Shown: in pieces, positions 15,772 through 24,277 of the stretch
Layout: each line of letters opens with the position of its first letter
Position numbering within the stretch: position 1 is the stretch's first letter
Assembly: GCA_036734025.1 (NCBI GenBank)
Contig: DAIMZI010000018.1
Span: 1-42,697, forward strand
From: DAIMZI01 sp036734025
GTDB taxonomy: Bacteria > Pseudomonadota > Alphaproteobacteria > Rhizobiales > Rhodomicrobiaceae
Length of the DNA: 42,697 bases
Direction: 5' to 3'
Translations under genes and position numbers: made by a program
Notes under the pieces: model-generated
Database searches by the model: none
What the model saw: only the letters and a program-made list of their open reading frames with translations
Told to the model about the DNA's origin: nothing

Positions 15772-16839
15772 GTGGCACATACCGCGAGCCAGGTTGATCA
15801 GGGCGCTTTCATTCGAGTGCTGAACGGCGAGACGGTTTCGCCTCCCCCGGTATGGCTCATGCGCCAGGCGGGGCGCTATCTGCCGGAATATCGCGCTGTC
15901 CGCGAGCAGGCGGGGGGCTTTCTCAATCTGTGCTACAACCCGGAACTGGCGGCGGAGGTGACGCTTCAGCCGATACGCCGTTTTGGTTTCGATGCCGCGA
16001 TCCTGTTTTCCGACATTCTCGTGGTGGCCGATGCCCTTGGCCAGAAGGTGTGGTTCGAGGAAGGGCACGGGCCGCGTCTGGAGCCGATTGCAAGCAGGGA
16101 TGATCTGCGCAGGCTTGATCCGGCCGCAACGAGCGCGAAATTCGCCAATGTGTTCGAGACGGTATCACGCCTGTCCGATGCGCTCGATCCGCGAACCGGG
16201 CTGATAGGGTTCTGTGGCGGACCGTGGACCGTCGCCACCTACATGGTCGCCGGTCGCAGCACCACGGATCAGGCCCCGTCGCGGTTATGGGCCTACAGCG
16301 ACACGCAAGGCTTTGGCGAGCTGATCGATATCGTCACGGCCGTTTCGGCCGAATATCTCTGCGGGCAGATAGAAGCGGGTGCGCAGGCGGTTCAGATTTT
16401 TGAAAGCTGGGCAAGCGTATTGTCGGATGAGGAGTTCGCGCGCTGGGTGATCGCGCCGACGGTGCGCATCATCGAAGAGGTGCGCAGGCGCCACCCCGGC
16501 ACGCCTGTCATCGGCTTTCCGCGCGGCTCGGGGCCGCTTTATGTGGATTACCTCAAGGCCACAGGGGTCGATTGCATGGGATGCGATACAAGTTTGCCCC
16601 TTGACTGGATCCGTGAGAATCTGCAGCCTCATGCGACCGTACAGGGTAACCTGGATCCGCTACTGCTGGTGGCAGGCAAGGAGCGGCTAAAGGAGCGTGT
16701 CGGAGAAATACTGGCGGCGCTTTCTGGCGGCCCGCATATCTTCAATTTGGGGCATGGCATTGTTCCCCAGACCCCTCCGGAACATGTAGCGGCGCTGATC
16801 GGCCATATCCGTGGCGCGCCCCCGCCCAACCGAGCTTGA
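15772..16839 (+). CDS. hemE: HemE, uroporphyrinogen III decarboxylase
   Basis: Decarboxylates uroporphyrinogen III to coproporphyrinogen III, shared by heme and bacteriochlorophyll synthesis. The 355-residue protein has PVWLMRQAGRYLPEYRA (substrate-binding Arg residues), FSDILVVADALG, FCGGPWTVATYMV, QIFESWAS and IGFPRGSGPLY. It starts with GTG at 15772, with AAGGCAG about 7 bases before; the frame reaches no ATG nearby. hemJ follows after 4 bases, so the two later protoporphyrin steps are likely co-transcribed. hemH, which often lies between them in relatives, is absent here. Confidence 0.96.
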   Translation: MAHTASQVDQGAFIRVLNGETVSPPPVWLMRQAGRYLPEYRAVREQAGGFLNLCYNPELAAEVTLQPIRRFGFDAAILFSDILVVADALGQKVWFEEGHGPRLEPIASRDDLRRLDPAATSAKFANVFETVSRLSDALDPRTGLIGFCGGPWTVATYMVAGRSTTDQAPSRLWAYSDTQGFGELIDIVTAVSAEYLCGQIEAGAQAVQIFESWASVLSDEEFARWVIAPTVRIIEEVRRRHPGTPVIGFPRGSGPLYVDYLKATGVDCMGCDTSLPLDWIRENLQPHATVQGNLDPLLLVAGKERLKERVGEILAALSGGPHIFNLGHGIVPQTPPEHVAALIGHIRGAPPPNRA

Positions 16840-16843
16840 ACCG

Positions 16844-17284
16844 ATGCAGGATTATTATCTCTACGTGAAGGCGTTACATGTCATCGCGATCATTGCCTGG
16901 ATGGCGGGGCTTTTGTATTTGCCCAGGCTTTACGTCTATCATGCAGGTGTTGCCGCCGGGTCGGAGATGTCGGAAACGTTCAAGCTGATGGAGAAGCGGC
17001 TGCTGCGCTTCATCATGAATCCGGCGATGATCGCAAGCTGGCTTCTGGGGCTATGGCTCGCTTTTGGTTTTGGGGTCATCGACTGGAGCGCCGACATATG
17101 GTTTCACGTGAAATTCACGCTGGTGATCCTGATGACGGTGTTTCATGCGTTCCTCGCCCGTTGGCGAAGGTCGTTCGCGGAGGACAGGAACAGGCGCTCC
17201 GCGGTCTTTTATCGCCAGATGAACGAGGTGCCGACGGTCATCATGATTGCAGTCGTGATATTGGCAGTGGCCAAACCGTTTTGA
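16844..17284 (+). CDS. hemJ: HemJ, protoporphyrinogen IX oxidase
   Basis: Heme-containing membrane enzyme that oxidises protoporphyrinogen IX to protoporphyrin IX, the branch point to heme and bacteriochlorophyll. The 146-residue protein has four hydrophobic helices and the conserved histidines in VKALHVIAIIAWMAGLLYLPR, LYVYH and WFHVKFTLVILMTVFHAFLARW. ATG 16844 is 4 bases after the hemE stop; the longer frame from 16811 lies inside hemE. The codons for F-H-V-K create a parS-like palindrome at 17101-17114. Confidence 0.95.
   Translation: MQDYYLYVKALHVIAIIAWMAGLLYLPRLYVYHAGVAAGSEMSETFKLMEKRLLRFIMNPAMIASWLLGLWLAFGFGVIDWSADIWFHVKFTLVILMTVFHAFLARWRRSFAEDRNRRSAVFYRQMNEVPTVIMIAVVILAVAKPF
17101..17114. 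promoter_or_regulatory. parS-like centromere site inside hemJ
   Basis: GTTTCACGTGAAAT, one mismatch in 14 to the ParB site GTTTCACGTGAAAC, with a perfect 12-bp palindromic core. ParA and ParB are encoded 8 kb downstream. The site falls in a conserved protein motif of HemJ, so chance is possible. Confidence 0.5.
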
Positions 17285-17406
17285 TTGCTGGGGGTTAGCG
17301 TTGTTTGCCGCTCCGGCGCGGGATATATGTCACGAGCAAGGATTTGTTTGCTTCCACACCCTGTAGAATTTTGTTACTATAGTTCCTATCAGATAAGTCA
17401 GGAGCG

Positions 17407-17544
17407 ATGACAGGCGTGTACTACCTGTCCGCCCTTTCCCTCACGTTCGGATGGCATCAAGACCCGGGGAGCGCAGAGTCATCTCGCTCCGTCAGCGTGC
17501 CCAATTTTCCCCACCCCAATCGATCCGAGAAAAAAATCCCATGA
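17407..17544 (+). CDS. 45-codon leader ORF coupled to rho (rhoL-like)
   Basis: An open frame starting MTGVYYLSALSLTFGW, with AGGAG 2 bases before its ATG, runs through the rho leader and ends in TGA at 17542-17544. That stop overlaps the rho ATG (17541-17543) as ATGA. rho itself has no good ribosome-binding site (GAGAAAAAAATCCC upstream), so rho translation may depend on ribosomes that finish this peptide. The C-terminal half is Ser/Pro-rich and looks non-globular. E. coli rho also has a leader peptide (rhoL), but I see no sequence relation. The Shine-Dalgarno spacing is short, so expression needs proof. Confidence 0.45.
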   Translation: MTGVYYLSALSLTFGWHQDPGSAESSRSVSVPNFPHPNRSEKKIP

Positions 17545-18857
17545 ACGGCCCGACAAAAGAATTCGAAATCGACGAGCAGGAGCAAGGCCCTGTGCAGGAA
17601 ATGAAATTGCAGGATCTGAAGATGAAGTCGGCGAAAGAGCTTTTAAGCTTCGCTGATGAAGTCGAGGTCGAGAATGCGAGCGCGATGCGCAAACAGGAGT
17701 TGATGTTTGCGATATTGAAGCAGCTTGCAGCTCGCGACGTGGACATCACGGGTGCGGGCGTCGTCGAGGTGCTCCAGGATGGTTTCGGTTTCCTGCGTTC
17801 GCCCGACGCGAATTATCTGCCGGGGCCCGACGATATTTATGTCAGTCCGAGCCAGATCAGGCGCTTTGCCTTGCGCACCGGAGACACGGTGGAGGGGCAG
17901 ATCCGCAGCCCCAAGGACGGCGAGCGCTACTTCGCACTTCTGAAGGTCAACAGGATCAATTTCGAGGAGCCCGACAAGGGTCGCCACAAGATCCATTTCG
18001 ACAATCTGACGCCGCTTTATCCAGACTCATGGATGCACATGGAGGTGGAGAACCCGCCGTCAAAGGATTTGAGCGCCCGCATGATCGATATCGTGGCGCC
18101 TCTCGGCAAGGGGCAGCGTGGCCTCGTCGTGGCGCCGCCGCGGACAGGCAAGACCGTCTTGCTGCAGAATATCGCACACTCGATCACCTCCAATCATCCC
18201 GAATGCTATCTCATCGTGCTGCTCATCGACGAACGGCCCGAGGAAGTCACCGACATGCAGCGTTCAGTGAAGGGTGAAGTCATCAGCTCGACCTTTGATG
18301 AACCGGCAGCGCGCCATGTCCAGGTGGCCGAAATGGTAATCGAAAAAGCGAAACGGCTGGTAGAGCACAAGCGAGATGTCGTCATCCTGCTCGACTCGAT
18401 CACCCGGCTTGGTCGCGCCTATAATACGGTGGTGCCGTCCTCAGGCAAGGTGTTGACCGGCGGCGTGGACGCCAATGCGCTGCAACGGCCAAAGCGGTTC
18501 TTCGGTGCAGCGCGCAATATCGAGGAAGGCGGATCGCTCACGATTATCGCTACCGCGCTGGTGGAAACCGGCAGCCGGATGGACGAAGTGATCTTCGAAG
18601 AATTCAAGGGTACGGGCAACTCCGAGCTGATCCTCGACCGCAAGGTTGCGGACAAACGGATATTCCCCGCCATCGACATCGCCCGCTCGGGCACACGAAA
18701 GGAAGAACTGCTTGTGCCGCCGGCGCGTCTGAAAAAGATGTTCGTACTGCGCCGGATTTTGAATCCGATGGGAGCGATGGAATCCATCGAGTTCCTGCTC
18801 GACAAGCTCCGCCAGACAAAATCCAATGACGATTTCTTCGACTCGATGAACACCTGA
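17541..18857 (+). CDS. rho: Rho, transcription termination factor
   Basis: Hexameric RNA-dependent ATPase helicase that ends transcription. Domains: short acidic N-terminus (1-20), Rho N-terminal helical domain (20-65), cold-shock-like RNA-binding domain (DGFGFLRSPDANYLPGPDDIYVS, 70-140), and the RecA-type ATPase domain with Walker A VAPPRTGKT, Walker B VVILLDSITRLGRAYN, the Q-loop SGKVLTGGVDANAL and R-loop RSGTRKEELL. The 438-residue product from ATG 17541 is normal length; ATG at codon 21 would leave the family core intact. The stop is 4 bases from the convergent DUF255 gene. Confidence 0.97.
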   Translation: MNGPTKEFEIDEQEQGPVQEMKLQDLKMKSAKELLSFADEVEVENASAMRKQELMFAILKQLAARDVDITGAGVVEVLQDGFGFLRSPDANYLPGPDDIYVSPSQIRRFALRTGDTVEGQIRSPKDGERYFALLKVNRINFEEPDKGRHKIHFDNLTPLYPDSWMHMEVENPPSKDLSARMIDIVAPLGKGQRGLVVAPPRTGKTVLLQNIAHSITSNHPECYLIVLLIDERPEEVTDMQRSVKGEVISSTFDEPAARHVQVAEMVIEKAKRLVEHKRDVVILLDSITRLGRAYNTVVPSSGKVLTGGVDANALQRPKRFFGAARNIEEGGSLTIIATALVETGSRMDEVIFEEFKGTGNSELILDRKVADKRIFPAIDIARSGTRKEELLVPPARLKKMFVLRRILNPMGAMESIEFLLDKLRQTKSNDDFFDSMNT

Positions 18858-18861
18858 CGGC

Positions 18862-20922
18862 TCAAGATGGAATGCGGCGCATGTCGCGGATGGTGTCCGC
18901 GACTGCTGTCGCTTCGCTGACCGGGGTAGAGCATTGCGGACCGATACAGATGAAGGCAGTTGCGTCAAATCCAAGCTGCTGTTTCTCTCGGGCGGGCGAT
19001 TTTGCGGGAAGCTGTGAAAGCTCAGTAACGGCCTGGACAACGGTTCCCGGCAGTGAAACCCTGTTGATGGCGCTGCGAAGGTTTCTCTCGGCTTCGTACC
19101 GTAATGCGACAATGACGATGTGCTGCGGGCTTAACAGGCTCATGACGTTTTCCAGCATCCCTGTATGAGCCACGAAATTGGCCAGCACCTCGCCCCGCAC
19201 CGCTTCTTCGAGTTCGTGCGCCTTGGTCTCGTGAGCTTGGTCGCCCGTCAGCAGATATAGCCCAACCAGATTGCCTAGCATGACGCCATTGGCGTTGGGC
19301 GTCGCATCATCGGCGGCCGACAGGGTGCGAATGATGATGTCTGTGGTGTCCGATGCGCTCAGATGATAGCCGCCCCCCTCTCGCGACCAGTAGAACTCGT
19401 TCATGACGTTGGTCCATCCCAACGCGTCGTCGAGGAACTTTTGTTCTCCGGTAGCGGTGTATAGCTCGATCGCGGCAGCGATCATGTTGGCATAATCGCT
19501 GGCAACGGCTGGCGTATTGGCCCTTCCGGCGCGGTAACTGTGAATGAGACGGTGCCCATCGCTCATCCGATCGAGGATGAAATCATAGGCTTGCCTGGCC
19601 ATATCCGCCCAATCATCGCGACCGAAAGCGCTCGCTGCGCGGATCAGGGCGGTAATGGCAAGTCCGTTCCAGTCCGCCAGGACCTTGTCATCCCACCCCG
19701 GACGCACTCGTGTTTCACGGGAAGCAAGTAGTCGCCCGCGCATTTCGGCGAGGCGGCGCTCGTCCTCCTCGGCTAGCGGTGTCATCGACCCAAGCCGGTT
19801 CAGGATCGTCTTGTGCTCCCAGTTTCCCTTCGAAGTTACATCATAGTGCGCCGAAAAGAACTCGCCATCCTCGGGCCCGAGGAGATTGATGATCTCGCCG
19901 TGCGACCAGACATAGAACTTGCCTTCTTCGCCTTCGGAGTCGGCATCGAGAGAGGATGCAAAGCCAGCCCCTTCGACAAGCATTTCCCTCTTCAGCCAAT
20001 CGATGGTCTCGGCAACGCGGCTCGCCAGCGTCTCGTCGCCGGTTTCCTTCCAGCACTCGGTCATCAGCGTGATGAGAAGCGCATTATCGTAGAGCATCTT
20101 CTCGAAATGCGGCACCAACCAGCGATCATCCACCGTGTAGCGTGCAAACCCGCCGCCGAGATGGTCGTAAATGCCGCCCTGGGCGATGTGGGTGAGCGTC
20201 TTGTGGACCGCCGCGCAAGCGCCATCGATATCGTGCTGGATACCGCTACGCCACATGAAGGAGAGGATCGAGAAGTTGGGAAATTTCGGTGCACCGCGCA
20301 TGCCCCCGTTGATCGGGTCGATCAGACCAAGAAGCCCTCGGTTCATGTCCGCAAGGATCGTGTGAGATATAGGATCGCCGGTCTCGGTCGTCCGGCGTGC
20401 TCTCAGCGCCTCGGCAAGAAGCCTGGAATTGTGCGTGATCTTGTCGCCCTCGTCCCGGTAGATGCGCGCGACCTCCGACAGGACATGGGCAAATGCCGGC
20501 CTGCCGAATTTCGCCGTGTTGGGAAAGTAGGTCCCACCCCAGAAAGGCTCGCCGTCGCCGGTCAGAAACATGGTCAGTGGCCAGCCACCCTGTTCGCCAA
20601 GATGCTGCAAGGCGCGCATGTAAAGCGCATCGACATCGGGGCGCTCTTCGCGATCCACCTTGATGTTGATGAACAGATCGTTCATGACAGCAGCGGTCTC
20701 GGGGTCTTCGAAGCTCTCATGGGCCATGACATGGCACCAGTGACAGGCGGCATAACCGACAGACAGAAGAACAGGTTTCCTGAGCCTGCGGGCTTCCTCG
20801 AAGGCCGCTTTACCCCAAGGCCACCAATGGACCGGATTATCCTTGTGCTGAAGCAGGTATGGGCTTGTCTCAGCGGAGAGGCGATTGTGGTTTGCGGAGC
20901 CGGTTTGATATTCCCTGTTCAT
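18862..20922 (-). CDS. Thioredoxin-domain protein, YyaL/Spermatogenesis-associated 20 family (DUF255)
   Basis: Large cytosolic protein with an N-terminal thioredoxin-like domain (SVGYAACHWCHVMAHESFEDP, CxxC-type CHWC) and a C-terminal six-hairpin glycosidase-like region (GGIYDHLGGGFARYTVDDRWLVPHFEKMLYDNALL; LDADSEGEEGKFYVWS). The 686-residue length matches the family; its molecular function is unproven. ATG 20922 leads to NRLSAETSPYLLQHKDNPVHWWPWG, the family N-terminus; a longer frame to 21198 overlaps the start of mnmE and is rejected. It is the only minus-strand gene between oriC and parB. Confidence 0.93.
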   Translation of the reverse strand: MNREYQTGSANHNRLSAETSPYLLQHKDNPVHWWPWGKAAFEEARRLRKPVLLSVGYAACHWCHVMAHESFEDPETAAVMNDLFINIKVDREERPDVDALYMRALQHLGEQGGWPLTMFLTGDGEPFWGGTYFPNTAKFGRPAFAHVLSEVARIYRDEGDKITHNSRLLAEALRARRTTETGDPISHTILADMNRGLLGLIDPINGGMRGAPKFPNFSILSFMWRSGIQHDIDGACAAVHKTLTHIAQGGIYDHLGGGFARYTVDDRWLVPHFEKMLYDNALLITLMTECWKETGDETLASRVAETIDWLKREMLVEGAGFASSLDADSEGEEGKFYVWSHGEIINLLGPEDGEFFSAHYDVTSKGNWEHKTILNRLGSMTPLAEEDERRLAEMRGRLLASRETRVRPGWDDKVLADWNGLAITALIRAASAFGRDDWADMARQAYDFILDRMSDGHRLIHSYRAGRANTPAVASDYANMIAAAIELYTATGEQKFLDDALGWTNVMNEFYWSREGGGYHLSASDTTDIIIRTLSAADDATPNANGVMLGNLVGLYLLTGDQAHETKAHELEEAVRGEVLANFVAHTGMLENVMSLLSPQHIVIVALRYEAERNLRSAINRVSLPGTVVQAVTELSQLPAKSPAREKQQLGFDATAFICIGPQCSTPVSEATAVADTIRDMRRIPS
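19711..19726. promoter_or_regulatory. parS-like site (two mismatches)
   Basis: TGTTTCACGGGAAGCA, two mismatches in 16 to TGTTTCACGTGAAACA. It lies inside the DUF255 gene, midway between the parS-like sites at 17101 and 22360 (about 2.6 kb from each). One mismatch falls in the central CACGTG, which may weaken ParB binding. Confidence 0.35.
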
Positions 20923-21037
20923 GCTGCCCGCGCTCCCATTTCCAATTCCCGCAGGCTCACACCCACCCTTAAAGTCTTGCCACAGCACCGCGCCGGTGTT
21001 CAAGTCCTGCAGGCCCGGACATGAGTGATCCAGGAAC

Positions 21038-22357
21038 ATGACGACCACGATCTTTGCGCTCTCCAGTTTGCCCGGAAAAGCCGGTGTCGCTGTGATCCGC
21101 ATCTCCGGCCCGCATGCCGCCGAGGTCGGGAAAGCGATGATGAAGCGAGCGCCGCGCCCGCGCGAGGCGACGCTGCGTATTCTGCGCCATCCCGCCACTC
21201 GCGAGATGCTCGATCAGTGTCTTGCAATCTGGTTCCCGGCACCGTCCAGTTTTACCGGTGAAGATGTGTTGGAGTTTCATGTTCATGGCGGCCATGCGGT
21301 TATCGAAGCCGTGCTCGATGCGATCCGCCTTGTAGATCACGCACGGCCGGCCGAGCCAGGCGAATTCACGCGGCGTGCCTTCGAGAATGGCAAGCTAGAC
21401 CTAACTGCCGTGGAGGGTCTGGCCGATCTCATCGACGCCGAGACCGAAGCTCAGCGGCGACAGGCGCTTGCTCAGGCCCGTGGTGGTCTAGGCGATCTGT
21501 ATGAAAGGTGGCGCCGCGATCTGATTGAGGTCATGGCATCAATCGAAGCGCAGCTTGATTTTTCTGATGAAGGGGATGTCGGCGATGATCCTCTGCCGGC
21601 TGCGCAGGCGAGGGTTACGGCATTGCATCGCAAGATCGGCGAGCATCTGCAGGATGATCATGGCGGCGAGATCGTCCGCGCGGGCTTGCATGTGGTCATA
21701 GCCGGTCCGCCCAACGCGGGCAAATCGAGCTTATTGAATGCACTGGCGCGGCGCGATGTTGCCATCGTCTCAAGCGAGGCAGGGACGACGCGCGATCTCG
21801 TCGAGGTCCGTCTCAACCTCACCGGCTATCCGGTTGTCCTGACAGACACGGCTGGACTTCGCGAGACGACTGGCGAGGTCGAAGCAGAAGGTATTCGCCG
21901 CGCGTTGGGTTCCGCGGCTGATGCCGATCTCGTTCTGTGGCTGGAGGACGGGAGCCTCGAAGACCCTGCGCCGATCCCTATTGAGATAGAGGCTCATGCC
22001 AATCTTCTCAAGCTGGTGAGCAAGGGCGATCTCGTGACACGCCCGGCCCATCAGATGGTGGTCTCCGCGCACACAGGCGCAGGGCTTCCCGAACTGATTG
22101 GCCTTCTCGCCAATGAAGCCCGAAAGCGCCTTGGTCGTGGTGAGGGCCGGCCGCGTCTGTCGCGTCCGCGTCATCGCCATGAATTGAATCGAGCCTACCA
22201 GTCACTGGATCGCTTTCTCTGTGGTGACAAAAGCGACCCCGAACTTCGAGCGGAGGACCTGCGTTCAGCTGCGCAGGCGCTCGGTCGGATTACCGGCCGT
22301 ATTGACGTCGAAGACGTTCTGGATCAAATCTTTTCCGAGTTCTGTATCGGGAAGTGA
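21038..22357 (+). CDS. mnmE: MnmE, tRNA U34 modification GTPase
   Basis: With MnmG forms the complex that adds carboxymethylaminomethyl to uridine 34 of tRNAs. 439 residues: N-terminal folate-binding domain (TIFALSSLPGKAGVAVIRISG, FTGEDVLEFHVHGG), helical domain, G domain with P-loop GPPNAGKSSLLNAL near 224, DTAGLRET, SKGD, and the C-terminal CIGK that ends the protein and is required for catalysis. CAGGA precedes the ATG. mnmG follows after 45 bases. Confidence 0.97.
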   Translation: MTTTIFALSSLPGKAGVAVIRISGPHAAEVGKAMMKRAPRPREATLRILRHPATREMLDQCLAIWFPAPSSFTGEDVLEFHVHGGHAVIEAVLDAIRLVDHARPAEPGEFTRRAFENGKLDLTAVEGLADLIDAETEAQRRQALAQARGGLGDLYERWRRDLIEVMASIEAQLDFSDEGDVGDDPLPAAQARVTALHRKIGEHLQDDHGGEIVRAGLHVVIAGPPNAGKSSLLNALARRDVAIVSSEAGTTRDLVEVRLNLTGYPVVLTDTAGLRETTGEVEAEGIRRALGSAADADLVLWLEDGSLEDPAPIPIEIEAHANLLKLVSKGDLVTRPAHQMVVSAHTGAGLPELIGLLANEARKRLGRGEGRPRLSRPRHRHELNRAYQSLDRFLCGDKSDPELRAEDLRSAAQALGRITGRIDVEDVLDQIFSEFCIGK

Positions 22358-22359
22358 CG

Positions 22360-22375
22360 TGTTTCACGTGAAGCG
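22360..22375. promoter_or_regulatory. parS-like site between mnmE and mnmG
   Basis: TGTTTCACGTGAAGCG: 14 of 16 match to the parS consensus, 13 of 14 in the inner palindrome. It occupies the short gap between mnmE and mnmG, so it is not explained by coding, and lies 2.6 kb from parA. The strongest parS candidate in the window. Confidence 0.6.
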
Positions 22376-22402
22376 CGCCATTGGCGCGCAAGGCCGGAAG
22401 AT

Positions 22403-24277
22403 ATGAGCATGTCGATGCGGTTTGATGTGATTGTCGTTGGTGGTGGCCACGCGGGTTGCGAGGCGGCGACGGCTTCGGCTCGTCTTGGGGCCAACACCGC
22501 TCTTGTCACGCACAAATTCGCTTCGGTCGGTGAGATGTCGTGCAATCCGGCAATCGGCGGACTGGGCAAGGGGCATCTCGTGCGCGAGATCGACGCCCTT
22601 GACGGAGTCATGGCGCGGATGGCGGACGCCGCCGGAATTCAGTTTCGCATTCTCAACCGCTCGAAGGGACCGGCGGTCCAGGGGCCGCGTGCACAGATTG
22701 ACCGCGGCCTGTATCGCGAGGCAATGCAGAACGAGATCGCTACGACCCCGTGTCTGAGGGTCATTGAGGGCGCGGCAGAAGATCTTCATGTTGAAGATGG
22801 CACGTTAGCCGGTGTCGTGCTCCAGAGCGGTGAAATCTTGCGGGCAGGCAGCGTCGTGCTTACCACCGGCACTTTTCTGAAAGGGCTCATTCATATCGGC
22901 GAGCGCCGCATTCCGGCGGGCCGCATGGGTGATGCGCCGGCTCTGGGCTTGTCGGCCCGGCTGTATGCGCTGGGTTTGCGGATTGGCCGGCTCAAGACGG
23001 GTACGCCGCCACGCCTTTCGGCCGCCAGCATTGATTGGAACGGGTTGGCGGTACAGGAAGGAGATGCCCATCCGACGCCATTTTCTTTTCTCACCGAGCG
23101 GATTGATACACCGCAGATCGCCTGCGGCATCACGACGACAACGCCGGAAACGCATGCGATCATCCGTGCGAATCTTGGCCGCTCCCCAATCTATTCGGGC
23201 CAGATCGAAAGTTCAGGTCCACGATATTGCCCGTCGATCGAAGACAAGATCGTCAGGTTCGCCGACCGCGAACGCCATCAGATCTTTCTCGAGCCCGAGG
23301 GGCTGAACGACGACACGATCTATCCCAACGGCATTTCCACGTCGCTTCCCGAGGATGTCCAGGCGGCGCTGGTCGCCTCGATTCCCGGATTGGCTCAGGC
23401 GAAGATCCTGCGTCCGGGGTATGCAATCGAATATGATTATGTCGATCCGCGTGAGCTTGACCCGACGCTGGAAGTCAAGCGGCTGCCGCGTCTGTTCCTT
23501 GCGGGTCAGATCAATGGCACAACCGGTTATGAAGAAGCGGCCGCCCAGGGTCTCGTGGCGGGCGTCAACGCGGCTCTGAAAGCGGCTGGCGGTATGCGCG
23601 ATTTCACCCTGTCACGGGCTGATGCCTATATCGGCGTGCTCATTGATGATCTGGTGACCCGCGGCGTAAGCGAGCCGTACCGCATGTTTACCTCGCGCGC
23701 GGAATATCGCCTGCGCTTGCGCGCCGACAATGCTGATGAAAGGTTGACGCCACTCGGTGTGTCAGCCGGGCTCGTGGGTTCGGCGCGGGCGGCTCGGTTC
23801 GCGGTCACTGCATCGTGCCTCGCGCAGGCGCGTGAACTGCTGGGGTCGCTTTCGCTTACACCGCCCGAGGCCGCCTGCCATAGCCTGTCACTGAACCAGG
23901 ATGGCCGCCGGCGTACAGCGTTCGAGCTGCTTGCGCATCGCGGCATCGACGTCACGACACTTGCTGCCATCTGGCCGCAACTTGCCGAAATCGAGCCGGA
24001 TATCGCAGCGCGCGTCATGACGGATGCGCGGTATTCGGTCTATCTGGAACGGCAGAATGCTGAAATCGTGGCCTTCCGCAAGGATGAGGGGTTGGCGATC
24101 CCGCGCGGGCTTGATTATGAGTCCTTGCCCGGCCTGTCCACAGAGCTTCAGAAAAAGCTCGCCGACCATCGCCCGGTAACGCTGGGGCAGGCATCGCGCA
24201 TAGACGGTATGACGCCAGCGGCGCTGATGCTCATTCTTGCCCATGTGAAACGGCCCATAGTGAAGCGGACTGCCTGA
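22403..24277 (+). CDS. mnmG: MnmG (GidA), tRNA U34 modification FAD enzyme
   Basis: FAD- and NADH-dependent partner of MnmE. 624 residues; the N-terminal dinucleotide motif FDVIVVGGGHAGCEAATASA, then ALVTHKFASVGEMSCNPAIGGLGKGHLVREIDALDG, GPAVQGPRAQIDR, TGTFLKG, GRMGDAP, AGQINGTTGYEEAAAQG and FTSRAEYRLRLRADNAD. In-frame ATGs at 22409 and 22415 are alternatives; GGAAG is best placed for 22409. The stop overlaps the rsmG start (TGATG). Confidence 0.97.
   Translation: MSMSMRFDVIVVGGGHAGCEAATASARLGANTALVTHKFASVGEMSCNPAIGGLGKGHLVREIDALDGVMARMADAAGIQFRILNRSKGPAVQGPRAQIDRGLYREAMQNEIATTPCLRVIEGAAEDLHVEDGTLAGVVLQSGEILRAGSVVLTTGTFLKGLIHIGERRIPAGRMGDAPALGLSARLYALGLRIGRLKTGTPPRLSAASIDWNGLAVQEGDAHPTPFSFLTERIDTPQIACGITTTTPETHAIIRANLGRSPIYSGQIESSGPRYCPSIEDKIVRFADRERHQIFLEPEGLNDDTIYPNGISTSLPEDVQAALVASIPGLAQAKILRPGYAIEYDYVDPRELDPTLEVKRLPRLFLAGQINGTTGYEEAAAQGLVAGVNAALKAAGGMRDFTLSRADAYIGVLIDDLVTRGVSEPYRMFTSRAEYRLRLRADNADERLTPLGVSAGLVGSARAARFAVTASCLAQARELLGSLSLTPPEAACHSLSLNQDGRRRTAFELLAHRGIDVTTLAAIWPQLAEIEPDIAARVMTDARYSVYLERQNAEIVAFRKDEGLAIPRGLDYESLPGLSTELQKKLADHRPVTLGQASRIDGMTPAALMLILAHVKRPIVKRTA

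Noticed and set aside
19813..21024. 403-residue plus-strand frame
   Set aside because: Antisense shadow of the DUF255 gene, whose motifs are clear on the minus strand.
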